Assembly: GCA_947302865.1 (NCBI GenBank) | Contig: CAMYWS010000001.1 | Location: 1 to 51,843, forward strand | Length of the DNA stretch: 51,843 nt | Reading direction: 5' to 3' | Source: an uncultured Clostridia bacterium | Lineage (GTDB): Bacteria; Bacillota_A; Clostridia; Christensenellales; CAG-138 | Shown: one piece after another, positions 32,627 through 41,298 of the stretch | How the letters are laid out: each line of letters starts with the position of its first letter | Position numbering within the stretch: the first letter of the stretch is position 1 | Notes under the pieces: model-generated | What the model was told of the DNA's origin: nothing | The model's input: the letters and a program-made list of their open reading frames with translations, nothing else | Databases searched by the model: none | Made by a program: the position numbers and the translations under genes

Positions 32627-33873
32627 TTTCTTGCCTCCAAAACTTCCTTTTCGTATGCTTCGATCTCCGGGTACCAAGCGCCGTCGACGGGCTTATGACA
32701 TCCCTTACAGTACTCGTTCCACACCTCGCCGAACGGCAGGGTTTTGAGCTCCTCCTGCATGGCCATGAGTTTACTGAAATTGCCGGTATCCTGCAGGGCT
32801 TTCAATTCGTCGTTCGGCTGCAGCAGCGCAAACAGCAGCGCCTTCTGCACATTACGGAAGCCCGTGACCCACGCAGAGATGCGGTTGATCGAAGCGTCGA
32901 AATAATCGAGCGCAATATGCACGCGGTCGAGCCCGCAGCGCACGATCTCCTTTGTGATTTCCCTCGTCTCGTCGTCGAACAGGACCACGTGATCGGAATC
33001 CCAGCGGATCGGACGTGTGACGTGCAGCGCGATCTCCGGAAAGAATGTCAAGAGCGCGGGAATCTTATCACTGACCACTTCGGTCGGATGATAGTGTCCG
33101 TTATCCATCAGCGGAATGCACTTGTCCCTGTTCATCGCAGCATAGGAAAGCGCGAACTCGCCTGAGCCTGCGGTATACGCCTCGACACCGATCCCGAAGA
33201 CCTTCGATTCGATGCACGGTTTGACCTTATGGAAATCATACGGTTCGGAAAGGATTTCGTCAATACTTTCCCGATAACGCACGCGCGGCCCCATGCGGTC
33301 TGCCGGAATATCCTTGAACCCGTCGCCGGTCCAGATGTTCATCACGCAGGGCTCACCCAATTCTTCCGCAAGATAGCTTGAAATACGGATGCTGGCCTTG
33401 CCATGCTCGATCCAGAATTTGCGGGTCTCCGCGTTCGGGCTCGAAAGCGTCAGCGGATCGCAGTTCGGGTGAGAGAAGAACGTCGGGTTGAAATCGCAGC
33501 CGAGACCACGTTCCTTACAGAACTGCACCCACTTTGCAAAATGCTTCGGTTCGAGCCTGTCGCGGTCCGCCCATTCGCCGTTTTCGAAAATCGCATAGCT
33601 TGCGTGCAGGTTCATCTTCGGCTTGCCCGGGATGAGAGACAGCACCTTGTCAAGGTCCCGCATCAGTTCATCCGGCGTTCTCGCTCTGCCCGGATAGTTG
33701 CCGGTCGTCTGAATACCGCCGGTCAGGGGCTTGTTCGGATCGGTGTCAAACCCGCGCACGTCGTCGCCCTGCCAGCAGTGCAGAGATACCGGTACGTTCT
33801 TCAGGGTCTCGATCGCCTGTTCGACGTCAACGCCGCACGCGGCGTATTTTGCTTTTGCTTCTGCGTAACTCAT
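32623..33873 (-). CDS. rhaA: L-rhamnose isomerase
   Basis: The 416-residue protein matches RhaA in length (E. coli 419) and throughout its sequence: VPVSLHCWQGDDVRGFD near residue 30, GGIQTTGNYPGRA, LHASYAIFENGEWADRD, and FNPTFFSHPNCD. MDNGHYHPTEVVSDK and the WDSDHVV metal-site region lie in the second half. It converts L-rhamnose to L-rhamnulose in the cytoplasm using divalent metals. GGAGG lies seven bases before the ATG, and both ends are ATGA-coupled to rhaB and rhaD. Confidence 0.95.
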   Translation of the reverse strand: MSYAEAKAKYAACGVDVEQAIETLKNVPVSLHCWQGDDVRGFDTDPNKPLTGGIQTTGNYPGRARTPDELMRDLDKVLSLIPGKPKMNLHASYAIFENGEWADRDRLEPKHFAKWVQFCKERGLGCDFNPTFFSHPNCDPLTLSSPNAETRKFWIEHGKASIRISSYLAEELGEPCVMNIWTGDGFKDIPADRMGPRVRYRESIDEILSEPYDFHKVKPCIESKVFGIGVEAYTAGSGEFALSYAAMNRDKCIPLMDNGHYHPTEVVSDKIPALLTFFPEIALHVTRPIRWDSDHVVLFDDETREITKEIVRCGLDRVHIALDYFDASINRISAWVTGFRNVQKALLFALLQPNDELKALQDTGNFSKLMAMQEELKTLPFGEVWNEYCKGCHKPVDGAWYPEIEAYEKEVLEARK

Positions 33874-35141
33874 GCTTCTGCCTCCATCTGAATTTTCAAA
33901 TTTCCCAATGCCGTTGCCTCGATCGGCAGGGCGATCACCGTTTTGCCCGTCGCTTCTTCGGTCAGGCGGTTCAAAAAGCCGTTCTTTGCGCCGCCTCCGA
34001 CGATGTAGAGTTTGTCATATATTGCGCCGGTATTGCGTTCCAATTCTTCGATCGCCTGTCGATAGGACCGCGCGAGCGAGCGGTACGCGCAGCGGAAATA
34101 GTCCCCCGCCGTCTGCGGCTTTGCACACAGTGCGGAATCGAACGCGGCTTTCATGCTTTCCGGCGCCAGGAACCGACCGGCGTTTGCATCGACCGTTTCT
34201 TCAAAGCGGCTCTGTTCCGCTTCCGCCGTGATCTCGTTCCACGGCTTGTCCGGACAAAGCTCCGCGCGCAGACGGTTCACTAGCCACATGCCCATAATGT
34301 TCTTCTGATAGCGATTGTACCCGACGCCGCCCTCGTTCGACCAGTTGGCAAGCTCGCTCGCCGCGCCGGTAACGGGTTTCGGCGTCTTGACACCGAGCAG
34401 GCTCCACGTGCCGGAGGAGATGTAGGGCTGATTTCCTTCCATCGGGATACCCTCGACTGCGCTGCCGGTATCGTGCGTGGCGCACAAGCACACCTTGATG
34501 CCGTCATACAAACCGATCGTCGTGCCCGGCTGCTGCAAAGAATGGAACAGACGCTTCGGAAGTCCCAATGCTTCAATGATTTCCGGATCGTATTCGCCGG
34601 TCTTTGCACGCACCATGCCGCCGGTGGTGGCGTTGGTGTACTCGTGCGATCTGACGCCCGAAAGCCGATACATCAGGTATTCCGGGATCATCAGATAATC
34701 CGTCGCGGTTTCGAGCCGCCCCGCCTCCTTGTCCGCATACAGCTGATAAATGGTATTGAACGGCTGAAACTGGATGCCGGTACGGCGGTACAGTTCCGAA
34801 AAAGCCATCTTCTCGTGTACCTTCGGAATGACCGTTTCGGTACGGCGGTCGCGGTAGGCGTAGGCCGGATAAACCGTTTCGTCGCCGTTCAGCAGCACAT
34901 AGTCCACGCCCCAGGTATCAATGGAAAGGCTTTCGATCTCATACCGTTCGCGGGCGATCGTGATGCCCCGCTTGACATGATCGAGCAGCGCATCAATGTC
35001 CCAGACAAGATGCCCCTCCCGCTCCGTGACGCCATTCGGAAAGCGGTAGACCTCTTCGGTCTGCCACGTGCCGTCTTCGATCCATCCGATAATATGGCGT
35101 CCTGATGAAGCGCCGATGTCGATTGCAAGATATTGTTTCAT
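33870..35141 (-). CDS. rhaB: Rhamnulokinase (FGGY family)
   Basis: A 423-residue FGGY carbohydrate kinase. The N-terminal ATPase-fold loop IDIGASSGRH, SIDTWGVDYVL near residue 75, CATHDTGSAVEG near 217, ISSGTWSLLG near 238 and VGGGAKNGFLN near 382 are all in RhaB order. It phosphorylates L-rhamnulose at O1. It is shorter than E. coli RhaB (489) with no motif missing, so probably a compact variant. The start overlaps the GH78-like gene stop as ATGA. The motif set and its rhaA/rhaD neighbours make the assignment secure. Confidence 0.93.
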   Translation of the reverse strand: MKQYLAIDIGASSGRHIIGWIEDGTWQTEEVYRFPNGVTEREGHLVWDIDALLDHVKRGITIARERYEIESLSIDTWGVDYVLLNGDETVYPAYAYRDRRTETVIPKVHEKMAFSELYRRTGIQFQPFNTIYQLYADKEAGRLETATDYLMIPEYLMYRLSGVRSHEYTNATTGGMVRAKTGEYDPEIIEALGLPKRLFHSLQQPGTTIGLYDGIKVCLCATHDTGSAVEGIPMEGNQPYISSGTWSLLGVKTPKPVTGAASELANWSNEGGVGYNRYQKNIMGMWLVNRLRAELCPDKPWNEITAEAEQSRFEETVDANAGRFLAPESMKAAFDSALCAKPQTAGDYFRCAYRSLARSYRQAIEELERNTGAIYDKLYIVGGGAKNGFLNRLTEEATGKTVIALPIEATALGNLKIQMEAEA

Positions 35142-36601
35142 TCGGAAAAATATTTACGCAGGAAGTAGGCAGGTGCACAGCTCCATGCGTGGCAGTAGCT
35201 CAATACGATCGTTCCGCCGTAGGGGGACTCATTCGGATTCTCCGGGTTATAGAGTTCCCAGAATGTGTCCGCCCCCTGCTTTGCCATGCCGCCCCAATAA
35301 GTACGCAGCACTTCCAGCGCCTGTGCACGTTCGCCGGTCTCTATCAATGCCTGCACATAGTGATGATACAGATACGGCGTTACCATGCCGATCGCATCCG
35401 GCATTGTGCTTGCGCGCGCAAGCAAATCCGCATCGTTCGAGACGCCGCCGAGGATCATCCATACCTGTGAAGCGATCGAAACCTGACGGTCGGAACCGCT
35501 GACAAAGACTCCTTTTTCGAAGTCATACAGTTCCCGGATCGCTGCGCTGCGCTTGGATTCATAATCCTTTGCATACGCCTGTTCGGTTGTTTGATCTTCC
35601 AGAATCGAGGCGATCTTTTTTGCCGCGTTCAGGCAATAGAGATAGATGCCCTGCGCGGACGCCTGTTTATTGAGTGCAAGATTCCAGTCTACAAAGCACC
35701 AGCCGAGCCGGTCGCTGTCGCACACGACGTTGTTTTCATCGAATGATTCCGCCGCGATTGTGATCTGCCTCTTTGCCGTATCCCACAGTGCAAGGAGCGT
35801 CTCCCTGTCCCCGGTCGCTTCGTAATAATCGAGCAGTGTCGGCACGAACAGCAGCGAATAATCGAACATCACGGTATCGTCCGCTTCGATTTCCGGTTCG
35901 GTAAAGATCGCCGCGCTGATTCGTCCATCCGCAAGGGTGCTTCCTGCGAACAGATAGAGACAGCGTTTGACGAGATCAAACTGCCGGTACGTCTCGGCAT
36001 TCGCAAGCGCCTGCAGGCGGAGGTCGCCGAGCCAAAGCCTGCGGTCGCGCTTCGGTCCGTCCTCAAATACGTCCTGCATGCAGTCATGCAGCGTTCTGCA
36101 TGCGATCCGGTCAAGCCGCAAAAGCCCGTCGTCCTGTGAGCGATACGGCAGCAGGCGTGTATCGTCTGCCGAGGAGACCGCTTCACAAGATGCGCCGGAA
36201 ACCACAATACGGAACTTGCTGCTGATACCGAGCACACTGATTCTGAGATACCGGAATGCATAGCGTCGCGGAAGCCGCACCGTGCAGGGAAACGTATCCA
36301 GATGAATCCGCTCCTGCTGAACCCAGCTCGAACTGACCCATCCGTGATAATCCTCTACGCGTTCGGAGAGTTCCTGTTCGCGTTCCGCAAACTGCAGATC
36401 CAGCCATGCCGGCGCATCGGGATGACTTCCGACCGTTTCAAACGACAGCGTAACGAAACCTACCAGATGCTCCGAAAAGTCCAGTACGATCTGATCGCCT
36501 TGCGTCATAGACGTGTCAAGGAGGCATGACCGGACGATTCTTTTATGCAGCTTTGGCTTCAGCGCTTTGGCTGTTTTCAAAAAAGATGCATTGTTTTCCA
36601 T
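35138..36601 (-). CDS. Divergent GH78-like (alpha-L-rhamnosidase superfamily) protein
   Basis: The 487-residue protein has the GH78 (alpha/alpha)6 barrel and a short N-terminal beta region but lacks the large N-terminal domains of the 828-residue enzyme at 9.2 kb. Its motif DGPKRDRRLWLGD (Asp181 to Asp193) aligns with [13 protein letters not shown]. Asp186 stands where GH78 enzymes have the essential Glu, so activity or specificity may differ. No signal peptide. Situated inside the rhamnose operon between the HAD gene and rhaB, it probably acts on a small intracellular rhamnoside. It starts five bases after the HAD gene. Confidence 0.82.
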   Translation of the reverse strand: MENNASFLKTAKALKPKLHKRIVRSCLLDTSMTQGDQIVLDFSEHLVGFVTLSFETVGSHPDAPAWLDLQFAEREQELSERVEDYHGWVSSSWVQQERIHLDTFPCTVRLPRRYAFRYLRISVLGISSKFRIVVSGASCEAVSSADDTRLLPYRSQDDGLLRLDRIACRTLHDCMQDVFEDGPKRDRRLWLGDLRLQALANAETYRQFDLVKRCLYLFAGSTLADGRISAAIFTEPEIEADDTVMFDYSLLFVPTLLDYYEATGDRETLLALWDTAKRQITIAAESFDENNVVCDSDRLGWCFVDWNLALNKQASAQGIYLYCLNAAKKIASILEDQTTEQAYAKDYESKRSAAIRELYDFEKGVFVSGSDRQVSIASQVWMILGGVSNDADLLARASTMPDAIGMVTPYLYHHYVQALIETGERAQALEVLRTYWGGMAKQGADTFWELYNPENPNESPYGGTIVLSYCHAWSCAPAYFLRKYFSE

Positions 36602-36606
36602 GTTTC

Positions 36607-37248
36607 TTATAACAGGGTCAGGAGTTCTTTTACGTTGTTCAGATTCCAGTCTCCCGCGCGTTCACGGGAAGCATCACCGACACAGGCCGCTTTCATGCCG
36701 CCGCCATGCGCCGCCTGCGCGCCGGATACCGCGTCTTCGATAACAAGACAGCGGGAAGGTTCGACGTTCAGCATCTGCGCCGCTTTCAAGAACACTTCGG
36801 GATCGGGTTTTGAGTGTGTAATGTTGTTTCCGTCGGAGATTGCATCGAAGAATCCTGTCAAACCGATCTGCTGCAAGATAAACGGCGTATTCTTGGACGA
36901 TGATCCGATAGCCAAAAGATACCCTTTTTCACGCAATGCGTCAAGTGTTTTCTTCACTTCAGCCGGAAGATCGTTCGGCGTCATCTCCGAAAGCAGCTGC
37001 TTGTACAGCTCGTTCTTCTGATCCGCGAGCGCATCCTTCTCCGCCTGTGAAAAAGTGCAGGGGCTCTGCTCCAGAATAATGTCAAGACTTGCCATACGGC
37101 TCACGCCGCGCAGGCGATTGTTGATCGTACGGTCAAACGGAACGCCGATGCTGTCAGCGATCGTCTTCCACGCGCGATAATGGTATTCGTCCGTATAGCA
37201 GATGACGCCGTCCAGATCAAAGATGATCGCATCAAATTGCTTTACCAT
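36607..37248 (-). CDS. HAD-superfamily beta-phosphoglucomutase-like protein
   Basis: A 213-residue HAD hydrolase with the IIFDLDGVICYTDEYH motif I (Asp nucleophile and acid/base at residues 10 and 12), a helical cap, GSSSKN (motif II), the motif III Lys in SKPDPEVF, and EDAVSGAQAA (motif IV). The sequence is most like beta-phosphoglucomutase PgmB, which interconverts beta-glucose-1-phosphate and glucose-6-phosphate; a sugar phosphatase is the alternative. It overlaps the end of the upstream GH3 gene (ATGGTAA), so translation is coupled. In this context it may process glucose phosphate released from rhamnosyl-glucosides. Confidence 0.85.
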   Translation of the reverse strand: MVKQFDAIIFDLDGVICYTDEYHYRAWKTIADSIGVPFDRTINNRLRGVSRMASLDIILEQSPCTFSQAEKDALADQKNELYKQLLSEMTPNDLPAEVKKTLDALREKGYLLAIGSSSKNTPFILQQIGLTGFFDAISDGNNITHSKPDPEVFLKAAQMLNVEPSRCLVIEDAVSGAQAAHGGGMKAACVGDASRERAGDWNLNNVKELLTLL

Positions 37249-38978
37249 TTTGTATCCTCCCTCCCGCAGAACGGATCGATCGGGCTCTTTCCCATGAACG
37301 GACTCCGCCCCATGAGTTTCTCCATGATCGCCTCACGCACATCCGGCGTTCCGGCGTAGGCGTTGATATAAGTTTTGATCATCGGCGCATCGAACAGATG
37401 ATACGGGTACGCCGTACTGATCATCAGTGTCGGCACCTCGGATGTGAACCACGGTGCATCGTCGCCGAGACCGAATGTTACGTTCCAATTCAGGCGCAGC
37501 GTCGTATTATTCGAGGCGTTCTCCATATTGCAGATGTACACATAAAGATCGTAATCCTCGTGCACTTCGTGAATGCTGCGGTACATCTCATGCAGCAGCG
37601 CCAGCTTTTCCGGCGGCAGACTTGGGATATTTGCCATATCCTGTACCGTGACGCTTACCCGGCGATCACGTACCGTGACGGCGAATCCTTCCCGCTCAAA
37701 CAGTTCTTTCCATGCCTGCACGACGGGATTCTCCGGGCTCAGGTCCTTTTGGATCACGTTGAGATACACACGCGGAAACCGTTCTTTGGAAATCGGCAGC
37801 AGATTCTGCGTATCCTTTACCAATGTGACAGCGCGGTCCGCAGCGGCCTTCGCCCATGCCCGGTGCTGTGCGCAGCCGACGGTCGACAGCGCGTCTTCCT
37901 GAGGCACAAGCGAGTTTGTCCTTTGCTTCTCATGCAAATGAAGCGCCGCTTTCAGCGCAAGGATGCGCGTAACCGCTTCGTCAAGCCGTTCGATTGAGCA
38001 CAAACCTTCCTGCAATCCCTTTTTCAGGAATGAATAGTCTTCATCCAGGTCTTTGTTGAACAGGATCATATCCGCGCCGGCTTCGATCGCCCCCGGAATC
38101 GCCTTTTCGCGCGGCATGGCGGCGGTGAATCCTACCATCGGGGTCGCATCGGTACAAATGAGACCGTTGAAACCGAGTGTCTCGCGCAGCAGCCCCGTCA
38201 TCAGCGAATGCGACAGGCTGGCGGGAAGGAAACGTTCCGCTTCGTTCGCATAAGCGGGAAGCGCCATATGACCGACCATAACGGTTTCCGCGCCTTGCTC
38301 GATCAGGGTGCGATACACTTTGCCGAAGCTTTCGTCCCACGCTTTGCGGTCAAGCGAGTTTACGCTGGTCAGAATGTGCTGATCGCGCTCATCCACGCCG
38401 TCGCCCGGAAAATGCTTGATCGCAACGGCGACGCCGCTTTCCTTTGCGCCGCGCATGTACGCCTTTGCGCAGGAGATGACGCGATTCGGATCGCTCCCGA
38501 ACGTGCGCACGTTGGTGATCGGGTTATGAAACTCCAGATTGATATCCACGATCGGCGCAAAGCTCCAGTTCATGCCGACTGCCGCGCCTTCTGCGCAGGC
38601 GACCTTGCCCATGCGGTATGCGTTTTCCGGATCGCCCGTTGCTGAGACGAGCATCGGCTGCCCGAAGGAAGTTCCTTCGTATGCGATCCCATCGCCGCCG
38701 CGTTCCGTATTTGCCGCAAGCAGCAGCGGGATCTTCGCCATGGACTGGATCGTGCGATGCACGTTCCGGATGCGCGCCGCCGTGTCGGGACGATACATCA
38801 TGCCGCCGACGCCGATTTCGTTGATGCGATGGTGCAATTCCTTCGGGTCGTCGGTGAAGCCCATCGGGCAGAACACCTGCCCCGCTTTCTCTTCGACGGT
38901 CATCGTCTGCAGCGTTCTCGTCACCCAACGGATCGCTTCGTTATCGAGACAGAACGGTTTTGCTTTCAGGTCGACCAT
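37242..38978 (-). CDS. GH3 family glycosidase, NagZ-like architecture
   Basis: The 578-residue GH3 enzyme has the catalytic TIM barrel first (residues 1-330) and a C-terminal sandwich domain without a fibronectin domain. IKHFPGDGVDERDQH (about 186-200) is the loop that in NagZ reads KHFPGHGDT and supplies a His/Asp acid pair; here it has Asp for His. The nucleophile is Asp277 in ICTDATPM. Beta-N-acetylglucosaminidase, beta-glucosidase or beta-xylosidase activity are all possible. AAGGAG lies six bases before the ATG. It follows the second permease in the rhamnose operon behind a small hairpin and probably trims imported oligosaccharides in the cytoplasm. Confidence 0.87.
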   Translation of the reverse strand: MVDLKAKPFCLDNEAIRWVTRTLQTMTVEEKAGQVFCPMGFTDDPKELHHRINEIGVGGMMYRPDTAARIRNVHRTIQSMAKIPLLLAANTERGGDGIAYEGTSFGQPMLVSATGDPENAYRMGKVACAEGAAVGMNWSFAPIVDINLEFHNPITNVRTFGSDPNRVISCAKAYMRGAKESGVAVAIKHFPGDGVDERDQHILTSVNSLDRKAWDESFGKVYRTLIEQGAETVMVGHMALPAYANEAERFLPASLSHSLMTGLLRETLGFNGLICTDATPMVGFTAAMPREKAIPGAIEAGADMILFNKDLDEDYSFLKKGLQEGLCSIERLDEAVTRILALKAALHLHEKQRTNSLVPQEDALSTVGCAQHRAWAKAAADRAVTLVKDTQNLLPISKERFPRVYLNVIQKDLSPENPVVQAWKELFEREGFAVTVRDRRVSVTVQDMANIPSLPPEKLALLHEMYRSIHEVHEDYDLYVYICNMENASNNTTLRLNWNVTFGLGDDAPWFTSEVPTLMISTAYPYHLFDAPMIKTYINAYAGTPDVREAIMEKLMGRSPFMGKSPIDPFCGREDTKW

Positions 38979-39000
38979 AAATAACTCCTTCTATAATGAG

Positions 39001-39021
39001 GGGCGATCTTTGTGACCGCCC
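39001..39021 (-). other. Intercistronic hairpin between permease and GH3 genes
   Basis: GGGCGATC (39001-39008) and GACCGCCC (39014-39021) pair with one G-U and a five-base loop. No T-run follows on the minus strand, so this is more likely an mRNA-stabilising or processing hairpin than a terminator. Confidence 0.5.
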
Positions 39022-39032
39022 GGACATTTCGT

Positions 39033-40028
39033 TTATGCTTTGGCTCCGATCGGCTTGAACAGCTTTTTCAGAAGACCTTCATTGTTGAGATAGATCAGGA
39101 AGACCACGAGCAGCACGGCGTTGATGATCGACTGCATGGATGCGCTGATTTCGTTGGAAAACGCTGCAAACGTCGAATTGAGCATGGACATGCATACCGC
39201 CGCCAGGAAATACCCCAGCTTGTCATTGCTGAACCGTCCGATATAGCCGCCGATAAACATTGGCAGAAACGCGGTGAACATAATACCGATCGAACCGAAA
39301 TTCAGCGAGCCGCCGTTGATATTCGAGCTGCGAGCCGCGTTCAGAAAACCTACGATCCCCATCAGCGCGCCGCAGATAACATAGCACCAGATGGCGTTCG
39401 GGATCTCGCGGATGCCGGTGTTGACGGCGACCTTCTGTCCGCTCTGCAGCGCTTTGCAGTCATAGCCGAAGCGGGTGTGGTCAAAAAGGTAAATCATCAG
39501 TGCAAGGACCGCAACGATCAGGATCGCGGGGAAATACCAGTTGCCCGCAAACGCTGTCATAGACGGATTACGTACCTCGTCCATCACATACTTGCCGGAG
39601 GTCACGGTAAACGTGATGCCTTCGTAGATCAACGTGACGCCGAGAGAAGTAATGATCGGCGGGATCTTCAGCGTGACGTACAGCGCACCGGACGCGAGTC
39701 CGAGCAATGCGCCGAACACGATCCCGAGAATGAGCATCACGATTGCACTGCCCGCTCCGCCGTTCAGAATCGCTGTCGTCACCTTGGCTGCAAGTACCGA
39801 AGAGAGAACTGCCATGGAGCCCAGCGAAAAGTCGAACCGTCCGCTGCTGAGATTGACTGACAGCGCCATGGTCGTGATCATCACGATGGCAATATATTGC
39901 ACGAAATAATTGAAGCTGGTCGCGTTTGCGATCATGCTTTTGCCGCCGATCGCGCAAAGGATCAACAGGATCGCCGCCGCAATGCACGGGATTGCAAGCG
40001 TACCGATGATTCTTCGACTGACTTTCAT
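39033..40028 (-). CDS. Rhamnose-locus ABC transporter permease (distal)
   Basis: The 331-residue BPD_transp_2 permease has about ten hydrophobic segments. The core motif FSLGSMAVLSSVLAA follows the first third, and GALMGIVGFLNAARSSNINGG lies late in the protein. It follows the binding-protein gene and pairs with the permease at 41299-42288 as the channel of a CUT2-type importer. Its Shine-Dalgarno (GGAGG, nine bases before the ATG) lies within the 3' arm of a competing RNA structure. The substrate, by context, is L-rhamnose or a small rhamnoside. Confidence 0.9.
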   Translation of the reverse strand: MKVSRRIIGTLAIPCIAAAILLILCAIGGKSMIANATSFNYFVQYIAIVMITTMALSVNLSSGRFDFSLGSMAVLSSVLAAKVTTAILNGGAGSAIVMLILGIVFGALLGLASGALYVTLKIPPIITSLGVTLIYEGITFTVTSGKYVMDEVRNPSMTAFAGNWYFPAILIVAVLALMIYLFDHTRFGYDCKALQSGQKVAVNTGIREIPNAIWCYVICGALMGIVGFLNAARSSNINGGSLNFGSIGIMFTAFLPMFIGGYIGRFSNDKLGYFLAAVCMSMLNSTFAAFSNEISASMQSIINAVLLVVFLIYLNNEGLLKKLFKPIGAKA

Positions 40029-40033
40029 AGTGA

Positions 40034-40093
40034 ATTCCCTCCCGGTGAATTTGCTCCCCGGACGAGGCGGGAATGCCCCGCCGGGGAGGGAAT
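40034..40093 (-). promoter_or_regulatory. Competing RNA hairpins over the permease ribosome site
   Basis: The upstream segment (40081-40093) can pair with 40034-40045, which contains the permease Shine-Dalgarno (12 pairs, one bulge). It can instead pair with 40054-40061 (CTCCCCGG/CCGGGGAG), which leaves the ribosome site free. The two structures are mutually exclusive. Confidence 0.5.
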
Positions 40094-40104
40094 GATCGAA
40101 TAGA

Positions 40105-41238
40105 TTACTTGGATGCGACCAGCGCCGCGAAATCGGAGTAGGAGACCTTGCCGATCACCTTGTCGAGCGCTTCCTTGTTGAAGATCGGGTTGTCACCCTT
40201 GTCGCCGTTGAAGATACTGTCAAACGCAGCGCTGTCGGTTGCCACGAGGTAGTTCTGGCTCAGCGAGATGGCGTTGCCGTTCTCGTCACGGACCGGATTG
40301 CCCTTGACCGCATTCATCGTTGCGGCAAAGATCGGACCGATGCTGGAGGAATACTTGCCGGCGAGATAGACGAGCGAGCCTTCCGACATATTCGCTGCAT
40401 TGCCGGATGTGAAGGAATCGATGTCTGCATACGGGATGTGCGCACCGTTCAGAGCTTCCGCAAAGAACGTTGTCGCCATGCCGACGGAAAGAAACGCGTC
40501 CGGGTTCTGTCCGACGATGCCGAAAAGCTCGTCAAACGTCGTGTCGCCGAAGCCCTGGAAGTAACCGATCACCTGCACGTTTGTGCACGCGACCTTGCTC
40601 ATATCCACGCCCTGATCGCCGAAGAGCTGACCTGCGATGCCGTCCTTATCGGAAGCGCCGCCGTAGGTGCAGCCGAGACCGGCGAGAACGCCCGCGGTGC
40701 GGTACACGTGCATCGGGTTCGGAATAAACGCACCGTAGATACCGACGGTCTTCACGCCCTGATCCGCAAAGTGCTTGCCCATCGCATAGCCCGCGTCAAA
40801 CTCCGTCTGCATACTCGGCCCGATCTGACCGACGAAGTACGGATTGCTCTTATACTGCTCAAACTGCGCATCGTCCAGCATGCCGGAAACGACAGCATAG
40901 TAAAGCTTGTTCGCCGCAGCGGTTTCGATCTGCGTCGCGCGGTCTGCGCTCGAAAGGGACAGGATCGCGTCATAGCCCTGCGCGGCGAACTTCTCGATCG
41001 CGCTCTTTTCAGCCGCCGCATCCGCAAGCTGCTCGGTGTAAGTGAAGGTCACATTGTAGTTCTTGGCAATGTAATTTTCATAGTAGGCACGGAAACCGAG
41101 CGCTTCCTCGCCGCTGACGTCTGCCACCAGAACGCCGATCTTGACGGTCTTGTCTTCCGTCTGATTGTTGCTGCCGCTGCAGGCAATGCAGGCAAATACC
41201 ATTGCAAGTACGAGAAGCATGGCAAAGATCTTTTTCAT
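40105..41238 (-). CDS. Sugar ABC transporter substrate-binding lipoprotein
   Basis: A 377-residue exported protein. The signal peptide has a long Ala/Val/Leu/Met core ending at Cys20 (CIAC), followed by a short Ser/Asn/Gln/Thr linker typical of Gram-positive lipoproteins. The mature part has the periplasmic binding protein type I fold (KIGVLVADVSGEEALGF first strand, QGYDAILSLSSADRATQIE, KTVGIYGAFI). AACGGAGGAA precedes the ATG. It is unusual in lying between the two permease genes, with a cre site and possible promoter of its own just upstream. The likely ligand is rhamnose or a rhamnoside, from the operon content. Confidence 0.9.
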   Translation of the reverse strand: MKKIFAMLLVLAMVFACIACSGSNNQTEDKTVKIGVLVADVSGEEALGFRAYYENYIAKNYNVTFTYTEQLADAAAEKSAIEKFAAQGYDAILSLSSADRATQIETAAANKLYYAVVSGMLDDAQFEQYKSNPYFVGQIGPSMQTEFDAGYAMGKHFADQGVKTVGIYGAFIPNPMHVYRTAGVLAGLGCTYGGASDKDGIAGQLFGDQGVDMSKVACTNVQVIGYFQGFGDTTFDELFGIVGQNPDAFLSVGMATTFFAEALNGAHIPYADIDSFTSGNAANMSEGSLVYLAGKYSSSIGPIFAATMNAVKGNPVRDENGNAISLSQNYLVATDSAAFDSIFNGDKGDNPIFNKEALDKVIGKVSYSDFAALVASK

Positions 41239-41276
41239 GTTTGTTCCTCCGTTATGTTTTATTTGGTTTTGTATAT

Positions 41277-41290
41277 AGAAAACGTTTTCA
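41277..41290 (-). promoter_or_regulatory. Catabolite-responsive element (cre) before the binding-protein gene
   Basis: On the minus strand TGAAAACGTTTTCT matches the CcpA consensus TGWAARCGYTWNCW at every position. It directly abuts a TATATA (41272-41277) that may be a -10 box, so CcpA binding would block that promoter or act as a roadblock within the operon. Confidence 0.75.
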
Positions 41291-41298
41291 CGTTTTGC

